In this document: positions 1 through 9,684 of the stretch, in pieces
Position numbering within the stretch: the stretch's first letter is position 1
Layout: every line of letters starts with the position of its first letter
Assembly (NCBI RefSeq): GCF_002104995.1
Contig: NW_024468286.1
Coordinates: 1-64,000 of the forward strand
Direction of reading: 5' to 3'
DNA from: Linderina pennispora
Taxonomy: Eukaryota > Kickxellomycota > Kickxellomycetes > Kickxellales > Kickxellaceae
DNA: 64,000 bases
Translations under genes and position numbers: made by a program
The notes under the pieces: generated by a model
Seen by the model: the letters and a program-made list of their open reading frames with translations, nothing else
What the model was told of the DNA's origin: nothing
The model's database searches: none

Positions 1-2910
1 CCCGCCAGCAGCTCGTCCCACGAGCCCGAGTCGCACGAGCCCGAGTCGCACGAGTCAGGCAAGGGCGAGGGCATGCGTGAGGATGTCGCGCGTGTTGCCC
101 AGGCCCATTCTACCAGCTCGGCCAAGCGGATATTGGTGATGTCGCTGTGGGTGGCAACCGCCGGGTGGCCACTGATTTCGATCCATTGATGGCTACAGCT
201 TCTGCCGAGTCGACTGCCTCCGCCCAGCTGCCCAAGTCATCGGCCAGCCTAGCCACCACCGCAACTGCCTCTGCCGAGTCATCGGCCAGCCTGGCCACCA
301 CTGCGACAGCCTCTGTCGAGTCAGCGGCAGACAGCACCAGCGCATCGGCGCAGGGGACCAAACGCCGCAAGATGCACGTGGTGCGTGTCTATCAGGTGAA
401 GAAGAAGAGCGCTGGGTCCTCGTCGGTCTCTGCTGAGACGAGCAAGGCCGAAATGCGCAAGCGTGATGAGGGCATGGACAAGGCCGACTTCACCATCACC
501 ATGCCAAACCGGTCTGCAGCAGCCCTGGGCGCCGACGAGTACCAGCCAACAAACGGAGTTCACCAGAAGGTGCGTGCGGCTGAGGACTCGGAGTCTGATG
601 AAGAGGAGGGTGCGAGGAGGACGTTAGATCGACCGAGAGGCCCGATGTCGATATTGGAAGGCACCGAGTCCAAGAACGAGATCGCGGAGACTATGTCTGC
701 AATCAGGTCGATTCTCTCGCTGATCTCCATGCAGACCTCCACTGCTGCTCCACAGACCTCCACGACAGTCCCGCAGGCTGCTCTTTGAACGCTCAGTCGT
801 CATCGATGACTATTGTTGCTGATGACCTGAGCTCGGCCTCTCTTGAGTCCACCTCGGTCGTTTCTGCTGAGTCCACCTCGGCTATTTCTGCTGAGTCCAC
901 CTCGGCTGCCTCTGTTCAGTCCTCTTCGGCTGCCTCTGCTGAGTCTTCCTCGGCAGTCTCTGTTGAATCCACCTCTGCAGTCTCTGCCGAGTCTTCATCA
1001 GCCGTGTCTGCTGAGCTCTCTACCGCTAGCGTGCAGCCTTCGTCTGCCAGTGACGAGACATCAACCCAGTTGATTGAGATCGAGGAGTTCAGCGACGGCT
1101 TCAGCGACGGCTTCACCGATGGCGCCAGCGATGAGGAAATTGTCAAGGAGGAGCGTGACGAGAAGGGCGAAGAGGAAGATGAGGAGAAGGACGAGGAGAA
1201 AGAGAAGGACGAGGAAAGGACGAGGAGAAGGAGAAGGAGAAGGACTCAGACAAGGAGTCCGACAACGACTCCGACAAGGATTCTGACAAGGATTCTGATA
1301 AGGATTCTGACTCAGAGGACGAAGACAGTGCGAGCAAGAAGGAGAGCAAGGAGGACGATTCGGCTCCGACAGCGACTCTGGACACTGACGACAAGGTCTC
1401 CAAGAAATCACAAGACAGCGATGATGAGTCCACGGCCGTGCATGGCGACAATGACGACGCTGAGCGGGTCGAGCACAAGGACGACGATGACTCGCACGTC
1501 ATGCGTGCAGTCCAGCGCCTGGCAGCTGCCGGCCTCAAGCAGGCCGAGCGCGCAGTCAAGGAGCTCGAGCTTGATATGGCTACCGATAGCCTGGCTGCCG
1601 AGATCTTCACCATCCCGGGCGTCCACGTCGTCACTCGCACCATGGACGATCTTGATGAAGAGGAGATCATGGGCTTCTCCACCACATCGATTCTCGGCGC
1701 CCAGCAGGACCTCACCCTGGCTCCCACCCATGCTCCGCTGTCGTCTCGTGTCTCCATAACCGCCAATAAGCGCGGCTTGGTCCTAGAGGCTGACATGGCC
1801 AGCGGCAAGGTGCGCGAGGAGGCCGACAAGGACGAGGACGCTGATGATGACAAGGATGCCGACGATGATAAGGACAATGACAATGACAAGGCCGATGGCA
1901 AAGAGAAGGAGGACGACGACGATGATGACAAGGATGAGGAAGATGACAGCGACAACAGCGATGAGGGCGACAAGGAGAGCGATGCCCCCGACACCTCCTC
2001 CCAGCCAGCCTTGCCCAAGGCCAGCGCCGACGACCGTGATGAGGCGGACTCGTCAAAGAGCAACGACTCTGACGACGAGGACGAGAAGAGCCCGGCCAGC
2101 TCCAAGGGCAGCAAGTCCCCCGAGGGCGACTCCGACTCGGACGACGAGGAGGCTGACGGCGATATTCAGTCCGACGCTCCCTCAGGTGCCATCGGCAGCA
2201 GGGCGAACAAGAAGTCCATGAGCATCGATGACGAGGCTGCCGAGTCCGAGGCTGCCAAGAGGGCCGAAGCCGAGGCTGCTGCCGAGTCCAGCCAGCAGGC
2301 TGTCGAGGTTATTATCACCCAGATCGAGACTGTCACCGAGGTCAATGCATCGGCTATGTGGAGCGACAGCGACTTTGAGCGCAATGCTGCTACTGATGCG
2401 TTTTCCGACGACTTCAGCGATGTCGGCAACCTTGGTGAATCGGATGGCGCTGTGGCTTCCGACGATGCCGTGGCCGATGCTACACACACTGCTGCGTCCA
2501 TCGAGTCTGCCAGTCCGACCGTTGACCTCAACTCCGACGCCGAGGGCATGGATCTTGTGACCCAGCTTGTCCATGAGGCTTCTGATGCCAAGTCTGACGT
2601 AAACGAGGCCCCGAGTATCGTTGTCCTGGCATCCATTGACGAGGAGTATGAGGAGGAGTTCTTCAGCGATGCCAGTGTGCGTACCCCGTCATCGCAGCAC
2701 TCGGCTGAAAGTGATGCGACCGAGTTTGATGTCCCGCATGTCATGCGGAACTCGGCCGAGAAGATCAGGGGAATTGACAAGGATGCCGCGCCCGAGAAGG
2801 ACGAGAGCGGTATCCGGGGTATCGAGCCGATTCCCGATGTCAGTGCCATCAAGGAGAATCAGAACCGCGCCATGAACATTGGTTTGGGAAACCTCCACCG
2901 CCATGTTTAA
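1..2910 (+). CDS. Acidic Ser/Ala-rich low-complexity protein, 5'-truncated and frameshifted
   Basis: The gene enters from the left edge and ends at the stop at 2908-2910. It is not a recognised family. The reading frame passes from frame 1 (1 to about 100) to frame 3 (about 110-788), to frame 2 (785 to about 1215) and back to frame 1 (about 1215-2910). Each change is what one lost base would give, for example in the T run at 783-786 and the A run near 1215. Composition is continuous across the breaks. There are Ala-Glu-Ser-Thr repeats (units like SAESTSA) at 180-1030, then Asp/Glu/Lys/Ser tracts (units like DSDK) at 1140-2160, then a more ordinary acidic tail. No signal peptide, membrane segment or catalytic motif is visible. 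It is probably disordered; a nuclear or scaffold role is only a guess. The shifts may be assembly errors rather than true decay. Confidence 0.55.
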
Positions 2911-3696
2911 GCGCATCTTCTGCCAATCTCTAACCAACCACCACCCCTGACTTTGCTCTTGACGACCAAGCCAAACCTGTGCATTACCTTTCTTTTGCAA
3001 GCCCCTTTCCAACCACACCCCTCACCACTGCATTACGACCTTCCCCTTTTTGCACCACTCCCTCAAGTTCCCGCTTACCAACCTTTGCCCTGTGCTGCAC
3101 GGGCGTCTTTGCTGCATCTGCATCTGCATTCTGTTTGACACTCTCAAACCAGGGTGTTGCTCATTGTCAAGCATGTCCAATAACGACCACTTCATTTCAT
3201 ATTGACAAACTCCCATTTCTGGTCCAGAAATGCTTTCTTTTTCATTTACTTCTTTTCTGCTATCATACGAATAACAAGGCATATAATATTACTGTGGACT
3301 ATCTTTATCTTTACCTATATATAAGATTATATAGTCCAAAAAGTGTCCGACCGTCCGCTAGAACCTTTTTATTAGTTAAAAGATAAAACTCTTTTAACCT
3401 CAAAACGAGTTTGGGCGACTTGCTCCGTAAACTCCTTTTTGATCCTGTGCAGCATCTGACCTCATCGGTGAAACCAGGGTGACAAGCTGGTATTGTAGTA
3501 GTCCCAGGTCTCCACTAGATATCTCCATTGGTTCAGCGCAAGAGCTGCTCTCATTGTCGGTCGGCCTGATAACTTCCATGGCATCATCATGGTGGTCATC
3601 ACCGGCTGCGCAACGCTCTTAGGATATTTATTTATGAGCATCTATTGAATATGGCCATATAGCTCTTCTAGCGGTCATGCAATATTTGTACACCTT
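2911..3696. other. Intergenic stretch, no gene seen
   Basis: AT-richer than the flanking coding DNA. Contains the 3' flank of the acidic gene. Open frames here are short, lack family motifs and are judged random. Confidence 0.5.
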
Positions 3697-4573
3697 CACA
3701 GAAGCTCCGCCAGGCAGTTGCCTCTAGGCACCCTAATCTCAGTGTGCTCACCCACCGATGCTTGCAATCTACAACAAGCTGGCACCAGTCCTCAATGCCT
3801 ATGATGCCAAGTACAGATTTGCCAAAGACAGCCGATACTATGATGCCAAGGTAAATCCACTTCAGCATCTGCGTGCATACATTCACCTATGCCAGCTTAT
3901 CGAGAATGAGCAGCTTGGCAAGTCTCCCCCCCCCCAATGCTTGACTCTGCGGACATCATGGATCCCAGGCCATGTGCGCTTAGACAAGCAAATAATCAAG
4001 CAGGTGTTTATTTCGAAAACACATGAGCAGGTTACCAAGATCAACGCAGCAAAGAAGGCAGCAACAGAGGCAAGGAAAGCGGCAGAAAGTGGTGAAAATT
4101 GGCCAAGAACGCTGCACACGAAGCAGCGAAGATGCCATCAGATGAAACGGAGGCCACTGCAGCAACTGCAGCACTAGCGGCTGATTCACTTGCTGCTGCA
4201 TCGGCGGCAGCAGATATTCTGGCATGTTCCCAACCCGCGGCCCTACCAGAGATCGAAGAACCCAACTGTGAAGTGCCATGGCCTTCTCCGCTGTACAAGC
4301 GAGTCATGTAAGCGGGCCATGGCACAATACAGGCGAGCCTATTCGTCTCGGCTCTTGAACCGCGACCTCGCAGCAGTTCTGAACTTCAGACTCGTTTTCC
4401 AGTCACTCTATGATTCAGGCAATATTCCTGAACGGTTCTGTCGTTCTACAGCCATTGCTGCCAATGCTTCCGGTACCACATCTGAAACAAAGAACCTGCG
4501 CAAGAGGTGTGCAGTAGCAGCAGGCGATTCTGCTGCCAGTAGCAGCAAACCAGCACTGAAGCGCCTGCGCTGA
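3697..4573 (+). pseudogene. Degenerate Fanzor (eukaryotic TnpB-like) gene, copy 1
   Basis: Remnant of a Fanzor-type RNA-guided nuclease, the eukaryotic relative of transposon TnpB. The N-terminal half reads in frame 2 from 3758 and includes a TSWIPGHVR block near 3948. An Ala-rich helical stretch then continues in frame 1 (about 4099-4260), and frame 2 resumes with VPNPRPYQR, CHGLLRC, a following Cys, and NRDLAAVLNFR near 4357-4390. NRDxxAxxN is the RuvC-III aspartate motif of TnpB/Fanzor, and the Cys pairs fit its zinc ribbon. At least two frame changes (about 4098 and about 4270) and a run of ten C at about 3926 make it non-functional as written. The part that should hold RuvC-II (DEFRTS in copy 2) is not evident here. 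A related remnant lies at 25628-26035 on the other strand. Confidence 0.6.
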
Positions 4574-4646
4574 GCAGGCCAGCAAGATTGGAGATGTCCA
4601 TGATCGACATTGCACCAACAACCATCTGACACGTTCAAATGATCGG
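4571..4646 (+). other. Conserved 3' flank of Fanzor remnant, candidate omega-RNA/right-end region
   Basis: Starting at the stop codon, 76 bases align without gaps to 25630-25555 (opposite strand) downstream of the other remnant, with about 60 identities by eye. They end in a shared block ACACGTTCAAATGAYCGG, after which similarity stops. In TnpB/Fanzor elements the guide RNA is made from the 3' end of the gene and the adjoining transposon end, so this position fits. RNA function is inference. Confidence 0.35.
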
Positions 4647-4754
4647 CTCGCCGTGATGCTCTTATCAACGTGTCAACCCATGCTGACTAGCAGCCGAGCT
4701 CGCATCGCGAGCAGAGTATTTCTAGTAGTACATGTGTGGCTACGTGCCAGGACT

Positions 4755-4901
4755 TCAGATGTCATATACCGGTGGCATGTTGTAGCCAATAATCTTGTTG
4801 CTACGCTTGCCCGGTATCCGTCCGCCGCCATTTTCAATCTGCGCATGCGGGATAGCGAGTGACCCAGTGATAATTGCAATAATTGCATAGAGGACCTTCA
4901 T
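4755..4901 (-). CDS. Short secreted QIEN-peptide precursor (48 aa)
   Basis: A 48-codon frame, too short for ordinary gene calling. It begins MKVLYAIIAIITGSLA, a clear signal peptide. IPHA and the block QIENGGGRIPGKR follow, with a Lys-Arg Kex2-type site, then a 13-residue tail SNKIIGYNMPPVY plus DI. The QIEN start after the signal peptide and the KR site match the precursor at 6261-6497 (QIENGGDWLKR) and those at 23699 and 44009. An in-frame ATG two codons upstream (4905-4907) is an alternative start. On the minus strand an AT-rich GATATAAGG lies about 70 bases upstream (near 4967-4974). It begins about 110 bases past the conserved Fanzor 3' flank. Only one processed unit is present, so it is either a minimal or a decayed member. 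Confidence 0.6.
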   Translation of the reverse strand: MKVLYAIIAIITGSLAIPHAQIENGGGRIPGKRSNKIIGYNMPPVYDI

Positions 4902-4907
4902 TGTCAT

Positions 4908-6150
4908 TGAGAGGAAAAGATATTCTGAACAACGTGTGCTATGGACTCTACTCCCTTAGCTGTTCCTTATATCTGCCTAGGCAAAGGTGGTCAGACGCCA
5001 GAGGTTGGGGGAGGAGGAACTGGGACTAGATAGGCACAATTGAATTGCACCTGGAATGCCTCAATTGAATAGGGATTTTCAACAAAAATTAATACACACA
5101 ATAGAACCCGCTTCATCGGGGGGTTCGAAAATGTACAATTTATAGGCAATTGCGTCCCTAATTGCACGAATAGGACAGATTCACGGGGGCATTCTCGCTT
5201 GTTGGGAAAGCAAATTCGCGCCAACCGACGCTGCGGACCAAACAGAGGAGGGGTGCTGGTCATTGTCACGCTCTGGTATTATGCATACACGCATGGCCAA
5301 GCCGCCTAATCCCCACAGATCCCAGGTCTGCTCGTCACCAACCTCTTTGAATTTGATGTCCACATAACAGTAGTGATATGCAGACTAACATAGCATTTCT
5401 GCAGCTTGATGGCAATGGTCCGTGTGCTGAGCGGAGTTTTTGCAGCATGCACTAGTTCCGTGGACAGTACGATGCACTGGATTTCAGTCAATCTAGATTT
5501 AAGCTTGGGGTGCTTTTCAGCTTACCGAACTTGGACTATGAGCCACTGTGTGAGTGCTAGCTTCTCGGCATTCGCGATAGACCGTGGTCTATTGTGGATC
5601 CCACCATGGTTGCCCAGGTCACTGCAATGTGACTATCTTCAGGGCTGCATACCAGGGTACGACCGAAGGCCGATGCAGCCACAGAGGTCCCGTGGCAGTG
5701 AAAAGCGGGTACTTTGGACACAGTTGAGGAGGCATATAGTATGATTCCAAGAATCCCCATGTGCCATGCTTATTGCTAGAATGGGCCATCCACATAAAAT
5801 AGGAGGATAATAGCTTGTAAGATGGTGTGAAATGTGTCTTTTTGCGCAATAACGTGTATAAGGACATTTACCATTGATGCATAGGGCAATTCAGCAGACG
5901 TGGCACAGTGGCACAATGTGCGAATGCACAATGTATCTGGATCCCGCTGTTCCGCGGACTTTGCGTTGGCGTATTCACCATCGCTATGGCGGCAGTAGCC
6001 CAGTCATGGCTGGCCATACGTCCTTAAGATAAAGCGCTGTAGCCTTATTGACCTAATTGTAACATCGCCAAAAGGCTATTCTGCTAACATATTCAAAGTA
6101 CGTGCGGCAGGGATGTACTATATTTAAGGATACCCTTTCAATACACCTGG
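4908..6150. other. Gene-free interval between peptide genes
   Basis: About 1.2 kb, AT-rich. Probably holds the minus-strand promoter of the 4755-4901 gene and the plus-strand promoter of the 6261 gene. No frame here shows a recognisable domain, and no tRNA B-box-like motif was found. Confidence 0.5.
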
Positions 6151-6163
6151 GATTGACGACAAG

Positions 6164-6170
6164 TATAAAA
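6164..6170 (+). promoter_or_regulatory. TATA box of peptide-precursor gene
   Basis: TATAAAA, 91 bases before the ATG at 6261. The same element at a similar distance precedes the gene at 7715. Confidence 0.55.
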
Positions 6171-6260
6171 CACCAGTGGCCTGGTCAGGGCGTCCATCCA
6201 ATTATCGATTCAACACCAACTTCCTCTTGCAATCCCTACCTCTCCGACACCATCAATACA

Positions 6261-6497
6261 ATGAAGTATTACATTCCTCTCCTTGCCTGTGCCGCCATTA
6301 GCGCTGCTGCACCAGCTCCTCAGATTGAAAATGGCGGAGACTGGCTGAAACGCTCGCCTGAGAAGCGCCAGATTGAAAACAGTGGTGACTGGTTGAAGCG
6401 CCAGATCGAGAACGCTAACTGGGAATGGCTAAAGCGCCAGATCGAGAACAGTGGCGATTGGCTGAAGCGTAATAGCCCTGTTCACCAGGAAAAGTAG
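6261..6497 (+). CDS. Kex2-type repeat peptide precursor (QIEN family, 78 aa)
   Basis: A secreted precursor. Residues 1-17 (MKYYIPLLACAAISAAA) form a signal peptide, followed by PAP. Then come four tandem units: QIENGGDWLKR, a short SPEKR linker, QIENSGDWLKR, QIENANWEWLKR and QIENSGDWLKR, with the tail NSPVHQEK. Every unit ends in Lys-Arg, the Kex2 site, so processing would release Gln-initiated peptides of 9-10 residues. This is the layout of fungal alpha-factor-like pheromones and other Kex2-processed repeat proteins. An N-terminal Gln can cyclise to pyroglutamate; that is inference. The signal peptide is nearly the same as in the next gene (7715), so the two are probably tandem duplicates with different payloads. 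A TATA box lies 91 bases upstream. No receptor gene is visible in this window. Confidence 0.8.
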   Translation: MKYYIPLLACAAISAAAPAPQIENGGDWLKRSPEKRQIENSGDWLKRQIENANWEWLKRQIENSGDWLKRNSPVHQEK

Positions 6498-7622
6498 GCT
6501 GGCTCTACTACTCCAAACTTTCTGATAGCTGCTGGTCTGGAGCAACCATATCCCTAATCAAAACTCAACATTCCTTTAGTGTGGCCATACCATTTTTAAG
6601 CGAATAAATATGTTACTTGTAATCGAATAGTAAAAGTTCAGCATGTACCCTGGCACATCCCATGCATGCACATCTATGTTGGTCAGTTCCCAAAATTCCT
6701 ACTCTTGGATGGATATTGCAACACACCTTTCCTGCTTCCAGCGATATAGTCTGGAAGCTGTGTTGTAAACATGTTCGAGAAGGATCGGCGCCGATTGAGA
6801 TTCCATGGTTCCTTCCAGATAGCCCCAGAGCCGATTCCTGTCAGACACAGGAACTTTGCAGGTCTGTGCTACATAATGCCACTAAGTAATTCGTGGGAAG
6901 ATGTGCCCACAAACTGTGGGCTGAACCAGCAACTGGTTCCAAGCAGGATCCCAGTGTCACCTTTGCTTGCCAGCAAGGTCTTGGGAGCAGAGTGCTGCAC
7001 ACAGTCAGTTCAATGTGGGTCCTCTGCAATTCATTGCACAAATTGCCGAAATCTACATACATGGCGAAGCATTTGACATAAACCAGCATGGCAGCATAGG
7101 TGAGACACGGAGCCTGAGCCGATTTATACTCAAACCCACTTTATCCTTGCATATTCCCCATTTTACAGCAGGCGGCTATACAAACACTGCGGCACTTGAA
7201 GATTGGTTTGGTGCCCAGCGTTTGTAGAATGCCATGGCTTCTTGCAAATCTCTCGAACTTTCTGCCCACTTAGGCGCCCATGGTCACATAAATGTATGTC
7301 AAGTATGGACTCGCAGGCCGGTGCAGCCAGGTGATCTTGCTGCATTACTAAGCAGGTGGATCGCACATGGCTGAAGCTGGTAATTGGCACAGGCCTGGGA
7401 GCCGTTTGTGTACTGTTATTGTCAACGTTTGCTGTGCCCGCCAATAGGATATGCAATGCTGGTGAGCGGATGAGATGCTTGTGGGCAATCGAAAAATGAT
7501 ACTCCTACCGATCCGGTGGCAAGGCTTCAAAGACCATTCCTGCTCGTTGTTCCAATGCAGATGCTGCCGAGTGCTGTTTATGTGTGGGGAATCACTTCAC
7601 CAATCCTGGAGTTGGCAGCAGG
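6498..7622. other. Intergenic, 3' region and upstream region of peptide genes
   Basis: No convincing gene. Several 60-100 codon frames on both strands overlap one another and lack motifs, signal peptides or homologous partners in the window. Confidence 0.5.
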
Positions 7623-7629
7623 TATAAAA
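7623..7629 (+). promoter_or_regulatory. TATA box of second peptide-precursor gene
   Basis: TATAAAA, 86 bases before the ATG at 7715, mirroring the arrangement at 6164. Confidence 0.55.
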
Positions 7630-7714
7630 CCCAAAGGAGAGTGGCCAGGCTGCCAGCTGTTCCTCTCATTCTACCGCAACCACTTCTCTCCTGCTTTTTG
7701 CTAACACGTCAGTA

Positions 7715-7906
7715 ATGAAGTATTCCATTCCTCTGCTTGCCCTCATTGCACTTTGCGCTGCTGCTCCTGCCCCACAGGTTATCAACAATGTCGACAAGCT
7801 GAAGCGCGATAGTAACGACAACAACCCTTGGGACAGGCATCAGCTTAATGGTGGCAACTTGTTGGCGCACGATGTCAATAACAATAATCCTTGGGACAGG
7901 CGCTAG
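7715..7906 (+). CDS. Secreted peptide precursor with NNPWDR repeats (63 aa)
   Basis: The signal peptide MKYSIPLLALIALCAAAPAP is close to that of the gene at 6261 (same MKYxIPLLA start and AAAPAPQ end), so the two are paralogues. The body differs: QVINNVDKLKR ends in a Kex2-type KR. It is followed by two copies of a block ending in NNPWDR (DSNDNNPWDR and DVNNNNPWDR), separated by HQLNGGNLLAH. The last residues are RR. Cleavage could release a DSN...-type Asn-rich peptide. The first NNPWDR repeat ends in a single Arg and only the last is dibasic, so processing there is less certain. Function unknown; a signalling or antagonistic secreted peptide is the natural guess. Start chosen for the shared signal peptide and the TATA spacing. 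Confidence 0.7.
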   Translation: MKYSIPLLALIALCAAAPAPQVINNVDKLKRDSNDNNPWDRHQLNGGNLLAHDVNNNNPWDRR

Positions 7907-8204
7907 GTTGGATGCAGGGACACCCATGTTGGTGCGCGGGGCTCCTGTTCGCCAGAACTAGCACGGGTCCGGCTTTCGGCATACATAATAGCAGCCGGCT
8001 AAGAAGAATGCGCCCCTAGTGGCCATTTTATACCTGGATACATGGGTGCTAATCTGCATATGCCGCGATTCTTATATCCAAGGCCATTGCTCAATAGCCT
8101 CCTGCTACGTCCTCTTCCAACATCCTTTCGTATCTTCTCCAGCCAACTAGGCAACAGAAGCTTTTCGTAAATAAACAATTATTTCATTTGCAAGCGAAAC
8201 AAGT

Positions 8205-9533
8205 TTACTGAAGGTACTCCTTGTTCATCTCACGACCGATCAGCATCCGGCGGATCTCGCTAGTTCCAGCACCAATCTCATACAGCTTGGCGTCGCGCAG
8301 AATGCGGCCAGTCGGGTAGTCATTAATGTAGCCGTTTCCACCAAGGCACTGGATGGCATCCAGAGCTACCTCGGTAGCACGCTCGGCGCTGTACAGAATG
8401 ACGCCCGCGCAGTCCTTGTTGCTGGACTTGCCGCTATCACAAGCACGTGCAACCGCATAGACGTACGAGCGCGAGGCATTCAGCTTCGTGTACATGTCGG
8501 CCAATTTGCCTTGCATGAGCTCGAAGGTTCCAATGGGCTTGCCAAACTGGTGGCGCTCATGGACGTACTGGGCAGTAACATCAAGCGCGTTCTGCATAAG
8601 GCCGAGAGGACCACCAGACAGGACAAGGCGCTCGTAGTCGAGGCCAGACATGAGGACATAGACGCCGCGGTCAACCTCGCCAAGGACGTTCTCGGCAGGC
8701 ACCTCGCAGTCCTCGAAGACGAGCTCGCAGGTGTTCGAGCCACGCATGCCCAGCTTGTCGAGCTTCTGGTGGGTGCTGAATCCCTTGAAGCCCTTCTCGA
8801 CAATGAACGCGGTGATCTTGCCCTTCTCCATGTCGGTCTTGGCGTAGACAACCAGGGTGTCGGCGTCCGGACCGTTGGTGATCCACATCTTGTTGCCGTT
8901 GAGGATGTATCTGTCGCCCTTCTTGTCGGCGCGCAGCTTCATCGACACGACATCGGAGCCGGATCCCGGCTCAGACATGGCAAGGGCGCCGATGTGGTCG
9001 CCAGAGATCAGCTTGGGGAGGTACTTTTGGCGCTGTGCTTCAGTGCCGTTGCGGTAGATCTGGTTGACACACAGGTTCGAGTGCGCGCCGTAGCTGAGAG
9101 CGACGGAGCCCGAGGCCCGCGAGATTTCCTCCATGGCGACGGTGTGCATGAGGTAGCCCATGTTGACGCCGCCGTACTCCTCGGGGATGGTCATGCCCAG
9201 GAGTCCCATGTCGCCAAACTTCTTCCACATGTCCATGGGGAAGGCGTTGTCCTTGTCGATTTGCTGGGCGCGCTCGGCGAGCTCGCGCTGCGCAAATCCG
9301 TGCACAGCCTCGCGGAACTCCTCCTGCTCCTCGGACAGACCGGCGATGGCAGCGTTGTAGGTGCTGAGACGAGACGCTTGCGAGACCGACCCCTAGGGAG
9401 CTGTGTGGTTTAGGCGACGCCTGGCTGGAGGGCATTTCCGTGCAGTAGTGGAATTTCACAAAAGACAACTTACCAGAGCGCGCACACTGCTGGTGCTCGG
9501 GCGGGCAAACTTGGCGAAGGCGTGGCGAAGCAT
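8205..9533 (-). CDS. IVD1: Isovaleryl-CoA dehydrogenase, mitochondrial
   Basis: Flavin enzyme of leucine breakdown that oxidises isovaleryl-CoA to 3-methylcrotonyl-CoA and passes electrons to ETF in the mitochondrial matrix. Two exons, 9474-9533 (20 codons) and 8205-9392. The 81-base intron has GT at 9473-9472 and AG at 9394-9393, and joins in phase 0 to give 415 residues, the usual family length. Exon 1 ([20 protein letters not shown]) is a basic, acidic-free mitochondrial presequence. Acyl-CoA dehydrogenase signatures are present: [44 protein letters not shown], and [12 protein letters not shown], whose Glu (about residue 274) is the catalytic base position typical of IVD. The C-terminal [21 protein letters not shown] and [17 protein letters not shown] blocks are also clear. 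It lies tail-to-tail with the peptide genes upstream in the window. Confidence 0.93.
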
Positions 9534-9684
9534 GGTTGTATTGTGGATAACTGATGGAGGAAAAGGAAGGGGGTGAGAAACAGGCATCGCCCAGCCGTGC
9601 ACGAGACCTGGGGAATTTATACCTGGGCGGAGGACGCGCATGCAAATCGGCTTTCTCACGGTTGTCTTATCTCGTGAGCCAGCC

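Noticed and set aside
1143-2114. 323-codon Ser-rich frame antisense to the acidic gene
   Set aside because: Complement of Asp/Glu/Lys repeat codons; the sense strand has the more coherent acidic protein.
6662-7227. Several overlapping 60-100 codon frames between the two peptide genes
   Set aside because: They contradict one another on both strands and carry no motif.
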